This document shows, piece after piece, positions 9,760 through 17,957 of a stretch of DNA of 64,000 nt. The stretch's first letter is position 1; each line of letters begins with the position of its first letter. The DNA comes from Prorocentrum cordatum (Eukaryota; Sar; Dinophyceae; Prorocentrales; Prorocentraceae), in assembly GCA_963575745.1 (NCBI GenBank), contig CAUYUJ010016488.1, positions 1-64,000 on the forward strand, in the 5' to 3' direction. The notes under the pieces are model-generated. The model was not told where the DNA came from and did no database searches. It saw only the letters and a program-made list of their open reading frames with translations. A program made the position numbers and the translations under genes.

Positions 9760-10097
9760 AGCGATGGCGATCGCTGGGGTGAGGAGGAGGGGGATGGGGA
9801 AGGTAGCGATGTCGATCGCTTGGATGGGGAGGAGGAGGAGAAGCGATGGCGATCGCTTGGGTGAGGAGGAGGGGGATGAGGAAGGTAGCGATGGCGATCG
9901 CTTGGAGGAGGAGGAGGAGGAGGAGGAGGAGGAGGAGGAGGAGGAGAAGCGATGGCGATCGCTGGGGGAGGTGAAGCGATGTCGATCGCTTGGAAGGAGG
10001 ATGATGAGGACGGGAAGGAGGAAGAGAAGCGATGGTGATCGCTTGGGGGAGGGCGGGGTGGGGGGAAGAGGACGAGGGGATAGCGATTACGATCGCT
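9760..10097 (+). repeat. Palindrome cluster 1 (8 copies)
   Basis: Exact AGCGAT-NNNG-ATCGCT units start at 9760, 9805, 9842, 9887, 9948, 9975, 10028 and 10082, separated by GAG-rich filler. The spacer bases vary (GGCG, GTCG, GGTG, TACG) while the 6-bp arms are invariant. Confidence 0.95.
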
Positions 10098-10157
10098 GGT
10101 CTTTTGTTTTCGCGCATGCGGGCGCGCGGCGCGCTCCGCGCTTGCGGGCGCGCGGCC

Positions 10158-10979
10158 TCACCGCGGAGGCGGAGTCGACGGCGGCGGCATTTGCGCCTTC
10201 GCCGCCGCTGGCGCCGCTGGCGGCGCTGGCGGCGCCTTCGCCGCCGCTGGCGCTTTCGCCGCGGCGCGCGCCGCCTTGGCCTTCGCCGCCTTCGCCGCCG
10301 CCTTCGCCTTCGCCGCCGCCTCCTTCTCCTTCTTCTCCTTCTTCTCCTTCTTCTTCTTCTTTTCCGCCTTCTCCGCCCTCAGCTGCGCATTTTCCGCCTG
10401 AAGGCGCGCCTGCCCCTCCCTCCGCAGCAGCTGCGCCTCCTGCGCCTCCTTCCTCAGCTGCGCGTTCTCCGCCTTCAGCTCCGCCTCCCGCCGCAGCACC
10501 GCGTCCCTCTCGCCGATCGCGATCACTAGCTCGCGCTCCGCCTCATTCGTCGTCGTCGTCGCCGCCGCCGTCGTCGTCGTCGTCTCGTCGTCATCGTTTC
10601 CCGCCTCCTCCAGCCACAGCGAGAGCTGCACGGCGCGCTCTGTCTGCTCCGCGTTGACAGTCTGCAGAGGCGGGGGGAGGGGGAGAGGGGCGGTGGAGTG
10701 AAGGGAGGAGGGGGTGGGGGGAGGGGTGAGGAGGGGGAGGAGGGGGAAAGGGGGAGGTGGGGGGGGGGGGGGGGGGGAAAGGGGGAGGAGGGGGAAGGAT
10801 GAGGTGGAGGAGGAGGAGGAAGGGGAGGAAGCGGAGGAGGAGGATTCGGGGGAGAGCGATGGCGATCGCTGGGAGGAGGGGGCATCCGCCTCCGCGAGCT
10901 GCTGCAGCAGGTTGTCGCGCTGGCGCCTGAGCGCCAAAGCGCGAGCCCCCTGCGCGAGCTCGCGCGGAGCACCCCGCAT
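10158..10979 (-). CDS. Coiled-coil basic protein, minus strand, probably with an intron
   Basis: The C-terminal half reads as a long heptad-rich helix (ERELVIAIGERDAVLRREAE, then LKAENAQLRKEAQEAQLLR and LQAENAQLRAEK). It is followed by a Lys/Glu then Lys/Ala/Pro-rich tail resembling linker-histone tails, ending TGA at 10158. An upstream piece, LRRQRDNLLQQLAEAD (to about 10885), is separated by a pyrimidine-rich stretch that contains one element palindrome (10855) and ends CCGCCTCTGCAG at about 10664. This looks like an intron of about 220 bp whose 5' junction is unclear. Function is unknown; a nuclear or DNA-binding structural role would be inference. It is the only element ORF on this strand. 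Confidence 0.5.
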   Translation of the reverse strand: MRGAPRELAQGARALALRRQRDNLLQQLAEADAPSSQRSPSLSPESSSSASSPSSSSSTSSFPLLPLSPPPPPPPPPFPLLPLLTPPPTPSSLHSTAPLPLPPPLQTVNAEQTERAVQLSLWLEEAGNDDDETTTTTAAATTTTNEAERELVIAIGERDAVLRREAELKAENAQLRKEAQEAQLLRREGQARLQAENAQLRAEKAEKKKKKEKKEKKEKEAAAKAKAAAKAAKAKAARAAAKAPAAAKAPPAPPAAPAAAKAQMPPPSTPPPR

Positions 10980-11486
10980 CGCGCCTCCGCGCCCCGCGCG
11001 CGCGAGCCCCGCGCGCCTCCACGAGGCAGAGCGGCTGCGCGCGGCGCTCAGTGATCTCCTTTATCATCATCCACCTTCCTTTCAGCGATCGACATCGCTT
11101 TCCTTATCCTCATCTCTTTTCCTTCTCCTCATCGTCATCGCCGTCGCTTCACCTCCCCCAGAAGGAGGAGGAGGGGCGACGGGGGGAACAGCGATGGCGA
11201 CCGCTTGGGGGAGGGGGGGAGGGGGGAGTAGGACGTGCACGGACCGAACCCTACGGGTTGCAAAAACAAGAGAGGAGGAGGAGGAGGAGGTGGAGGAGGG
11301 ATCATAGGAGGAGGGGGAGGGACGGGGGATGTAGCGATGGCGATCGCTTGTGTGAGGAGAAGGGGGATGGGGGGAGGTTGCGATGGCGATCGCTTGGAGG
11401 AGGAGGAGGAGAAGGAGAAGCGATAGCGATCGCTTGGGGGAGGGCGGGGAGGAGGAGGGAGAAGCAGAGAAGCGATACCGATCGCT
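10855..11486. repeat. Palindrome cluster 2 (5 exact copies, mixed orientation)
   Basis: Exact units are at 10855, 11083 (opposite orientation, AGCGATCGACATCGCT), 11334, 11419 and 11471, plus degenerate forms at about 11190 and 11380. The cluster precedes the ORF starting at 11589. Confidence 0.9.
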
Positions 11487-11588
11487 AACTTAAGTAGGCG
11501 GCAATCGTTTTGAACGATCGCTGTGCATAGCCGCTGTCGGCTTTGCAGTCGCGCCGCGTGCGCGACGCGAGTGACGCCCGCGGGCGCC

Positions 11589-13070
11589 ATGGCGGCCGAC
11601 CTGGTGAAGCAGCTGAAGGCCGCCAAGTCGGTCCTCGCCCAGATCGGGAAGAAGTCCGACGCGTACAAGGAGATCGCGGAGGCGCAGAGCGCCATGGCGA
11701 TGGCCATCATGGCGCCGTGGACCTTCATCTCCGCCGAGGACTCGGCCATGCTGGTCCTGGAGATCGGCCAGATGCCTTTCGGCAAGAGGGCGCTTGCCAC
11801 GCTGCTCGGCCGCGCCACGACGTTGGCGACGGCCTCAGCGCAAATGTTGGCCGCTAACGCGGCCGCAAGCGCGGAGCTGGCGGGGTCGGGCAGGACGCCG
11901 ATGCAGGACTTCTCGTCCATCCTCGCCTACCTCACGAAGAGGCAGTGGGACAAGATCCTGGACGAGCGCAACGACTTCATGGGTCGGGTTGCGGTCGTCC
12001 TGCAGGCTTGCAAATCCCTCGGGTGGCGCACGCTGCATGAGCCGACGGTTCAACTGGCGGCGTGCGTCGCCCTCCTCGTGGACGGCTTCGATTGGACGAT
12101 GCGCATGTGTCCGATGGCACAGTGGGGCTATTTCAAGCGGGCGAAAACATACGCCAAGAAGCTCCTGCCGTGGAAGTTGTGCAAGCAGCTTGCCGCGACC
12201 GAGCCGTCCTTCGTCAGCGAGCTCCCTGCGGACCCGACTGACATGCCGAAGGTGCACCCCGAGTGGTACTCGCGCGCGTATGGTGGCGGAGGGGAGGCCC
12301 CAGCAAACGAGTGCCCGCTGGACCGCACCATGTTGATGGTGCTGTGCGACGCGGTCCCGATGCGAGAGTCCAAGGCTCGCCTCAAGGCCACGTCCGATGG
12401 CAATCGGTCGTCCGTCGACATGGCGTTGCAGCTCGCGGAAAGGGCGATGACGATGCAGGGTGGCGGCCGCCAAGGTGCGCGAGACGGCGTGCCATGCAGG
12501 CGTTGCACTCCGCAGCCCATTGCGCCCGCCACGGACGGCGCGATTCCGATCGGCGACACGGAGTCGGCGCCGCCGCCGACGACGCACAGCGTGGAGGAGG
12601 CCAGGGACAAGATCTTCGCGAAGCTCGGTGGCAAACAATGCCTGCCAGATGTGGCCAAGACGCCGCCGAGCGAAGACGAGTCGGAGGGCAGCGACGGGGG
12701 CGACTCCGATAACAAGAGCGCCGACGGCGTGGAGGAGGCGGAGCCGCCGCCGCCGATGAAGAAGAAGCGCAAGGCCGCTGGCGACGGCCACCCCGCGCCC
12801 CCCAAAGCCAAGGCCAAGGCGAAGAGGAAGAACAAGAAGAAGAAGACTGAGGCCGAGCACGTGGGCGCGAAGGGGGTCAAGAAACCACCGAAACCCGCAT
12901 GTGCGGCGGAATGGTCCCGCAACCACGTCATGTGCCGCACGGGTGCGAAAGGTCCAGGCCAGTCGACGGCCATCAAGTTCAGCGACCACGGCGGCAGCAG
13001 CGACAAGACGATCGCTGCGGCTAAGAAGTGGGTGCGCAAACAGGAGAAGAAGCTCGGCATCCACACTTGA
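11589..13070 (+). CDS. Element ORF A: 493-aa protein with C-terminal AP2-like module
   Basis: The ATG at 11589 sits in GCGCCATGG and follows a leader with GCGAGTGACGC. Residues 1-230 are mostly helical, with no recognised domain. A low-complexity acidic then lysine-rich hinge follows (MKKKRKAAGDGHP, KAKAKAKRKNKKKKT), likely nuclear-targeting. The last ~55 residues (WSRNHVMCRTGAKGPGQST, then AIKF...GGSSDKTIAAAKKWVR) have the pattern of an AP2-like DNA-binding module: an RTG turn, beta strands, then an amphipathic helix with a conserved Trp. That assignment is inference from pattern only. There is no intron, the stop is TGA, and codon use is strongly GC-rich like its neighbours. It could be a DNA-binding accessory protein of the element. 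Confidence 0.7.
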   Translation: MAADLVKQLKAAKSVLAQIGKKSDAYKEIAEAQSAMAMAIMAPWTFISAEDSAMLVLEIGQMPFGKRALATLLGRATTLATASAQMLAANAAASAELAGSGRTPMQDFSSILAYLTKRQWDKILDERNDFMGRVAVVLQACKSLGWRTLHEPTVQLAACVALLVDGFDWTMRMCPMAQWGYFKRAKTYAKKLLPWKLCKQLAATEPSFVSELPADPTDMPKVHPEWYSRAYGGGGEAPANECPLDRTMLMVLCDAVPMRESKARLKATSDGNRSSVDMALQLAERAMTMQGGGRQGARDGVPCRRCTPQPIAPATDGAIPIGDTESAPPPTTHSVEEARDKIFAKLGGKQCLPDVAKTPPSEDESEGSDGGDSDNKSADGVEEAEPPPPMKKKRKAAGDGHPAPPKAKAKAKRKNKKKKTEAEHVGAKGVKKPPKPACAAEWSRNHVMCRTGAKGPGQSTAIKFSDHGGSSDKTIAAAKKWVRKQEKKLGIHT

Positions 13071-13194
13071 TCGGCAGCTGCGCCTGATCTGGCGAATTCG
13101 CACGGGCGCTGCGACGATGCAGCCTGCATGCGTGTGCTCGCACACGACTAGATAGCCGATTATGGCTATGAATAGGGAGTGGTGGAGGAGGGGC

Positions 13195-13498
13195 AGCGAT
13201 GATGATCGCTTGGTGTAGGGATGGTTGTTCGGGGGGGTGCAGGGATGGAGTTGCAGGACAGCGATGGGGATCGCTTGAGGTCGGTTGGGCAGGGCAGCGA
13301 TGATGATCGATTGTGGTTGCAGGGATTGTAGATTAGTTTGCAGCGAGTGCAGATTGCAGCGATGGCGATCGCTTGGGGATTTCAGCGAGTGGAATTGCAG
13401 CTGTCGCTTGGAGGATGGCGAAGCTAGAGTGGGCGTGGTGATGGGGGGGATGTGGATGAGGTGGAAGAGCAAGAGGCGGAGGAGCGATGGCGATCGCT
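13195..13498 (+). repeat. Palindrome cluster 3 (4 exact copies)
   Basis: Units start at 13195, 13260, 13358 and 13483, with a degenerate one near 13298. The cluster fills the space between ORF A and the leader of ORF B. Confidence 0.95.
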
Positions 13499-13622
13499 GG
13501 GCATGTGCGCACATTGCGCACATCATTGCATGCATCACACTAGCCATTTGGGGCCCAGCAGGTGGCGCGCCAGCGCCTACACCAGGCCCAGCGCCTACAC
13601 CTGCGCCTGCACCAGCGCCTCC
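13499..13622 (+). promoter_or_regulatory. Leader of ORF B, shared with ORF C
   Basis: GTGCGCACATTGCGCACATC-ATTGCATGCATCAC follows directly after a palindrome. A similar sequence (GTGCTCACATTGCACGCATC-ATTGCACGCATTGC) follows the palindrome at 15507 upstream of ORF C. The conserved position suggests a promoter or a trans-splice acceptor region; its function is inferred. Confidence 0.5.
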
Positions 13623-14906
13623 ATGGCGCCGCCCCGCGGCCGCGGCCGTCGCGATGCCGCCGAGGAGTTCTTCGCCTGCGCGAACGAGGCCGCGGACGTC
13701 TTCGCAAACGCGGCGTTGGCTGCTCATGAGGAGGCGCCGCCCGAGGCCGCGGAGGAGCACGGGGAGGAGGCGCCGCCCGAGGCCGCGGAGAAGCAGGAGT
13801 CTCCTTTAACCGATGCCGCCGAGAAGGAGCAGGAGGAGGCGTCCGAGGCGGGTGCGGAGGTCGAGACGCACGATGCGTCAGACGTGCTCCTGGAGATTGC
13901 GTCGTCGCCAGGCGAGGAGGGCGCGGGGGTCGAGGAACCCGCGGCGGCGGCGGCGGCGGAGGAGCAGGCGGCGGAGGAGGAGGAGGAGGAGGCGGGGCCT
14001 CGCGAGGAGGTGCCCCCCGTCGAGGTCGTGCCCTCGCCGCAGGCGCGCGATCCTCGCGACGGCCGCTCGTCGGGCGGCCAGTCGGGCCGCGCGTCGACGT
14101 CGCTGTCGCTCAGCGCGCCGCGGCCGTACGTCTCGCGCCGCGATTTGGCTCGGGCCCAGCTGGCGGCAGCGGCTGCGGCGGCCGAGGAGTCAGCGGCCGC
14201 GCCGCCAGCGGCGGCTCCCGCGCCGCCCGCGCCGACGGCCGCGGAGCGCTCGCGGAGCCGCAGCCCGCGCGCCCTCGACCCGCGCGCCAAGGGGTCGCAA
14301 TGGCCTCGGGTGCCGCCCGAGAGGGTGGGGCCTCGGGCGCCGCCTCCCCCTGAGGCCGTGGCCGAGGCGGCGTGGGCGAGGGTCTACGAGGAGCGCGCGG
14401 CTGGCCAGGGGGCGGGCTACGCCGAGGAGCAGGTCGCCGACCTGCGCGGCGAGGCTGCGGCGGCGAAGGCCCTCGGCTTGCATTGGTGGCAGCGCGGCCC
14501 TGCGGGTCCAGCCGAGGGAGGGCCCGAGACGTGGCGCGGCCAGCGGTACCGCGTCAACACCAAGCAGTGGGCCAACCGCGGGGGGAGGAACAGGGAGTAC
14601 TTCGCGAAGAAGTACGGCGGCGGCGCGCCAGGCAAGGTCCCCGCTGGGTCGCGCCCCGACCCCCGCAGCGGCGTCAAGGGCGGCGGCAAGGGCGGCGGCA
14701 AGGGCGATTCCCTGGCTCCTCCCCCCGCGGGGCCGCCCCCGCCCGCCGCGGCGCCGCGCGTGGTGCGCCCGCGCATTGCGTCACCCGCGCGCCCGCTGGC
14801 AACGGCGCCGACGCCAGGGGCAGCGCCGAGGCCATCGACAGCGCCGCTGCCGCCGTGGCGCAGAGGCGTCCCCGCCGCCGTCCCGCCGCCGTCGCGGCTG
14901 ACGTGA
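13623..14906 (+). CDS. Element ORF B: 427-aa Ala/Glu/Pro-rich protein
   Basis: The start is chosen at CCATGGCGCC (13623), giving MAPPRGRGRRDAAEEFF; the frame is open further upstream but only through the leader. The N-terminal half is acidic and repetitive (EEAPPEAAEEHGEEAPPEAA). The middle has an SR-like stretch (RSRSRSPR). The C-terminal third is the most protein-like: a WWQRGP segment, GQRYRVNTKQWANRGGRN, a lysine-tyrosine patch and a GVKGGGKGGGKG run. No known domain is recognised. The composition suggests a disordered nucleic-acid-associated protein. The stop is TGA. Confidence 0.55.
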   Translation: MAPPRGRGRRDAAEEFFACANEAADVFANAALAAHEEAPPEAAEEHGEEAPPEAAEKQESPLTDAAEKEQEEASEAGAEVETHDASDVLLEIASSPGEEGAGVEEPAAAAAAEEQAAEEEEEEAGPREEVPPVEVVPSPQARDPRDGRSSGGQSGRASTSLSLSAPRPYVSRRDLARAQLAAAAAAAEESAAAPPAAAPAPPAPTAAERSRSRSPRALDPRAKGSQWPRVPPERVGPRAPPPPEAVAEAAWARVYEERAAGQGAGYAEEQVADLRGEAAAAKALGLHWWQRGPAGPAEGGPETWRGQRYRVNTKQWANRGGRNREYFAKKYGGGAPGKVPAGSRPDPRSGVKGGGKGGGKGDSLAPPPAGPPPPAAAPRVVRPRIASPARPLATAPTPGAAPRPSTAPLPPWRRGVPAAVPPPSRLT

Positions 14907-15281
14907 GGCGCGCGGCGCCCTGGCGCGGCGCCGCTGGCGCCTGCGCTGCAGGCGCGGCGCGCTGGCGCTGGCCGCTGGAGCTTCGCGCTGGCCGCTGGCG
15001 CTGGCCGCTGGAGCGGCGCCTCTCCGCGCCATGGCGCGCAGCCGAGAGGCGCGGCGCCGTCGCGCCCTCTTCGCGCTGGCGCTGGTGCTTGCGCTGGCAC
15101 ATCTCGGCTGCGCTTGCGGCTTCAGGCGCTGCGAAGCCGTGGGGTGCGGCGCCTCTTCGCGCCTTGGGCGCGCATAAGCGATCTGCATGCGCTTGCTGCT
15201 CCAGGCGCTGCGGCAAAACGATCTCTTGTGTACGCGCAGAGATTGTTTGCAATCGCGATTACGACCGCTTGTGTGTGCAAT
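14907..15281. other. GC-rich spacer after ORF B
   Basis: CTGGCGCTGGCCGCTGGAGC-like words repeat irregularly at 14925-15090, followed by a less structured stretch leading into palindrome cluster 4. No gene is supported; this may be the 3' untranslated region of ORF B. Confidence 0.4.
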
Positions 15282-15522
15282 AGCGATTACGATCGCTTGT
15301 GTGTGCAATAGCGATTACGATCGCTGAGGGGATGGGAGGTGTCGCTGAAGGGATGTGAGGATGAGGACCGACGACTAACGATTACGATGTGTGGATGGGG
15401 ATGTGAGGATGGGGATGGCTATCACGATCGCTGGCTGAGGGGATGTGACGACTTCTGGCGACGACTGACAAAGGCGACGACCGACGACGACAAAATTGGG
15501 TGGGGGAGCGATTCCGATCGCT
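15282..15522 (+). repeat. Palindrome cluster 4 (3 exact copies)
   Basis: Exact units are at 15282, 15310 and 15507, with degenerate copies near 15250 and 15421. Confidence 0.95.
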
Positions 15523-15717
15523 GGCCTTGTGCTCACATTGCACGCATCATTGCACGCATTGCATGGCCATTGTCGGCTCCACGCGTGGCGCGCCCATCGG
15601 AGCGGATCGCCTGCGCCCAGCGGAGCGTGTCTCCATCGGCGCCCGCCCGCGCCGACGCCAGCGCCGACACGAGCGCCGTCGTCAGCACCGACGCCAGCTC
15701 CGTCGCCAGCACCGACC

Positions 15718-16683
15718 ATGTCGTCCGACGTCGCGGCAGCCTGCCCCGTCAAGACAGAGGAGGAGTGGTACACGGTCGGCTGCCCCGTCAGCAACTGCAA
15801 GGCCAAGTGCTACAAGGAGAGCCACGCGGAGTGCTTGGAGTGGCTCTTCAACCACTTGGCGACGTCGACGGCGGAGAGCCACAAGTTTCTCAAGACGGCG
15901 AGCGGGCCCAACTTAGAGGAGATCAACCGCCTCCTGGACGACGCCAACGAGGAGCGCCTCAGCGACAGCGAGGTGGCGGCGTGGAAGAAGCACCAGGCCG
16001 AGAAGGCGGCGGCAACCGCGGCCAACCCCTACAAGACGGCGCCCGCCGCCAGCGCAGGGGCCGCCGCCGCGGCCGCCGCCAGCGCAGGGGCCGCCAGCAG
16101 TCGCGGGCGCGATCGCCGCGCGCGATCGCCTGCGCGCAGGCGCATCCGCAGCCGCAGCCACCGCAGCCACCGCGGCCGCCCCGCGCCGCGCACGCCGCCC
16201 CGCGGCCGCGGAGACGACCGCGCCCCCGCGGCGGCGGCCAGCGCGGCGACTGCGGCGGCGCACAAGCTGCAGCAGACGGCGGAGCAGCTGCAGCAGCATC
16301 AGCAGCAGTTGCGGCAGCAGCAGCAGCATATACAGCAGCAGCAGCAGCAACTACAGCAGCATATGCAGTTGCGGGTGCAATCGGCTGCAGGCCTGACGGG
16401 GAAGGCTGCGCCGTCCGCGGCGCCCGCGGCGATGAACCTGATCATGGCGCCCATGACAGGAGACGTCTCGCTGCCCGACGTGCCCCCCGAGACCGAGTTC
16501 AGGCTCAGCAAGGCGCGGGCCGATGCGCTCATGGACTGCCTGAAGCGGGCGGAGCGCTGCGCCGAGGTGGCGAAGGAGACGTGCCTCAAGGCGTCTCAGG
16601 CGTTCGAGCAGGAGGAGGCGTCCCTGAGGGCGGCGAGGGAGCAGGTCGCCGAGACGATGGGCGCGTCGGTGCCCCTCCTCTGA
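15718..16683 (+). CDS. Element ORF C: 321-aa zinc-motif, RS-rich, polyQ protein
   Basis: The ATG at 15718 (GACCATGTC) follows the shared leader. Residues ~15-45 contain a Cys/His cluster (CPVSNCKAKCYKESHAECLEWLFNHL), a candidate zinc-binding module of unknown class. It is followed by an acidic helical region, an RS/RG-rich basic segment (RRIRSRSHRSHRGRP), then a CAG-encoded glutamine run (QLQQHQQQLRQQQQHIQQQQ). The C-terminal ~80 residues form a helix-rich, compact-looking segment (EFRLSKARADALMDCLKRAE). The stop is TGA. Function is unknown. A nucleic-acid or assembly role within the element is inference. Confidence 0.65.
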   Translation: MSSDVAAACPVKTEEEWYTVGCPVSNCKAKCYKESHAECLEWLFNHLATSTAESHKFLKTASGPNLEEINRLLDDANEERLSDSEVAAWKKHQAEKAAATAANPYKTAPAASAGAAAAAAASAGAASSRGRDRRARSPARRRIRSRSHRSHRGRPAPRTPPRGRGDDRAPAAAASAATAAAHKLQQTAEQLQQHQQQLRQQQQHIQQQQQQLQQHMQLRVQSAAGLTGKAAPSAAPAAMNLIMAPMTGDVSLPDVPPETEFRLSKARADALMDCLKRAERCAEVAKETCLKASQAFEQEEASLRAAREQVAETMGASVPLL

Positions 16684-16888
16684 ACAGTGGCAGCGGGCTT
16701 TGGCGCTGCTCAGCGGGCTCTGGCGCTTCTCAGCGACATGCGGGAGGCGACCCTGGAGCCCGACATCATCTTCGTCGCGGGTCGCTGGCGCTCTGTGACG
16801 TTCGCCGCCTGCGGCCGCGGCCGCGGATCGCGCCGCCGCATGCTTATGAATATGAAATGAGGAGAAGGAGCAGGAGAATGAGGATGAT
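16684..16888. other. 3' spacer after ORF C
   Basis: CAGCGGGCTTTGGCGC-type words are duplicated, then a GC-rich region ends in GCTTATGAATATGAAATGAG. A related TATGAATA word follows ORF A at about 13166, and ATAAAAAAACGAAAATGAG follows ORF D at 20821. This could be a shared 3' signal; no test is possible here. Confidence 0.35.
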
Positions 16889-17362
16889 AGCGATGTCGAT
16901 CGCTGGGTGGGGGGTGGGGGGTAGCGATGTCGATCGCTTGGAGGAGGATAAGAAGGAGGAGGAGGATAGCGATGTCGATCGCTGGGGGAGAGGGGATAGC
17001 GATGTCGATCGCTGGGGGGAGGAGACGAAGGAGGAGGAGGAGGAGAAGGATACCGATGTCGATCGCTGGGGGTGAGGGGGGATAGCAATGCCGATCGCTG
17101 GGGGGAGGAGGATGAGGAGAAGTAGAGGGAGGATGAGGAGGATAGCGATGTCGATCGCTGGGGGGTGGGGGGTGGCGGGGGTGGGGTGGGGTGGGGGAAG
17201 GTGGATCGCGATGCCGATCGCTGGGGGAGAATGAGGAACAGGGGGAGCGATTGCGATCGCTTGGGGGAGGTAGCGATGTCGATCGCTTGGGGAAGAATGA
17301 GGATGATGAGAGGGAGGGGAAGCGATGGTGATCGCTTGGGGGAGGTAGCGATGCCGATCGCT
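16889..17362 (+). repeat. Palindrome cluster 5 (9 exact copies)
   Basis: Exact units are at 16889, 16923, 16968, 16998, 17144, 17246, 17272, 17321 and 17347. Four or more degenerate ones occur near 17052, 17084, 17208 and 17398. The spacer is mostly GTCG. Confidence 0.95.
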
Positions 17363-17419
17363 TGAGGGAAGAATGAGGATAATGAGCAGGAGAGGCATCG
17401 ATGGTGATCGCGTGGGGAG

Positions 17420-17790
17420 GTAGTTACCCTGGTAACTACCGTAACTATCGCAAGTTACAACCAATGTTATCCATTTGTTATCCTTTTGTTATCCTTTGTT
17501 ATCCTTTGTTATCCTGGTCACTGGGTCAGATAGGATAACAAAAGGATAACAAAAGGATAACACTGGGTCAGATAGGATAACATGTTATCCTAACTGACCC
17601 AGTGTTATCCTTTTGTTATCCTAACTGACTGGGTCAGATAGGATAACATGGGTCAGATAGGATAACATGTTATCCTAACTGACCCAGGGATCAGGATAAC
17701 AAAGGATAACAAAGGATAACAAAAGGATAACAAAAGGATAACATTGGTTGCCACTTACGATAGTTATGCCACTTATTCGAGTAAGTATCG
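17420..17790. repeat. Central GTTATCC/GGATAAC inverted-repeat block
   Basis: It opens with a perfect palindrome, GGTAGTTACC-CT-GGTAACTACC, then holds many copies of TTGTTATCC, followed by GGATAACAA in the opposite orientation, interleaved with ACTGGGTCAGATA and its complement. The midpoint of the 16.8-kb element, about 17552, falls inside it. It separates ORFs A-C from ORFs D-F. It is non-coding and strongly able to fold back. Confidence 0.85.
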
Positions 17791-17796
17791 ACATCG

Positions 17797-17837
17797 AGCG
17801 ATACTCATCGCTGCCTCCCCGAGCGATGCTGATCGCT
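17797..17837 (+). repeat. Palindrome cluster 6 (2 copies)
   Basis: Units are at 17797 (AGCGAT-ACTC-ATCGCT, an unusual spacer) and 17822. They lie about 120 bp upstream of the ORF D start. Confidence 0.9.
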
Positions 17838-17957
17838 GACGCGCGTAGCTTACCTGATAACGGCACTACGCAACATGCGCGGCTCAAGAGCCAGCGACCG
17901 AGGTCGCTCGACTATCGGTGAGAGCGCACCGCCAACGGTCGCGGGGCGTTGCGAGCG

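Noticed and set aside
11835-13760. 641-codon minus-strand frame overlapping ORF A
   Set aside because: Shadow of the GC-rich plus-strand gene. It crosses ORF boundaries and palindrome clusters without domain character.
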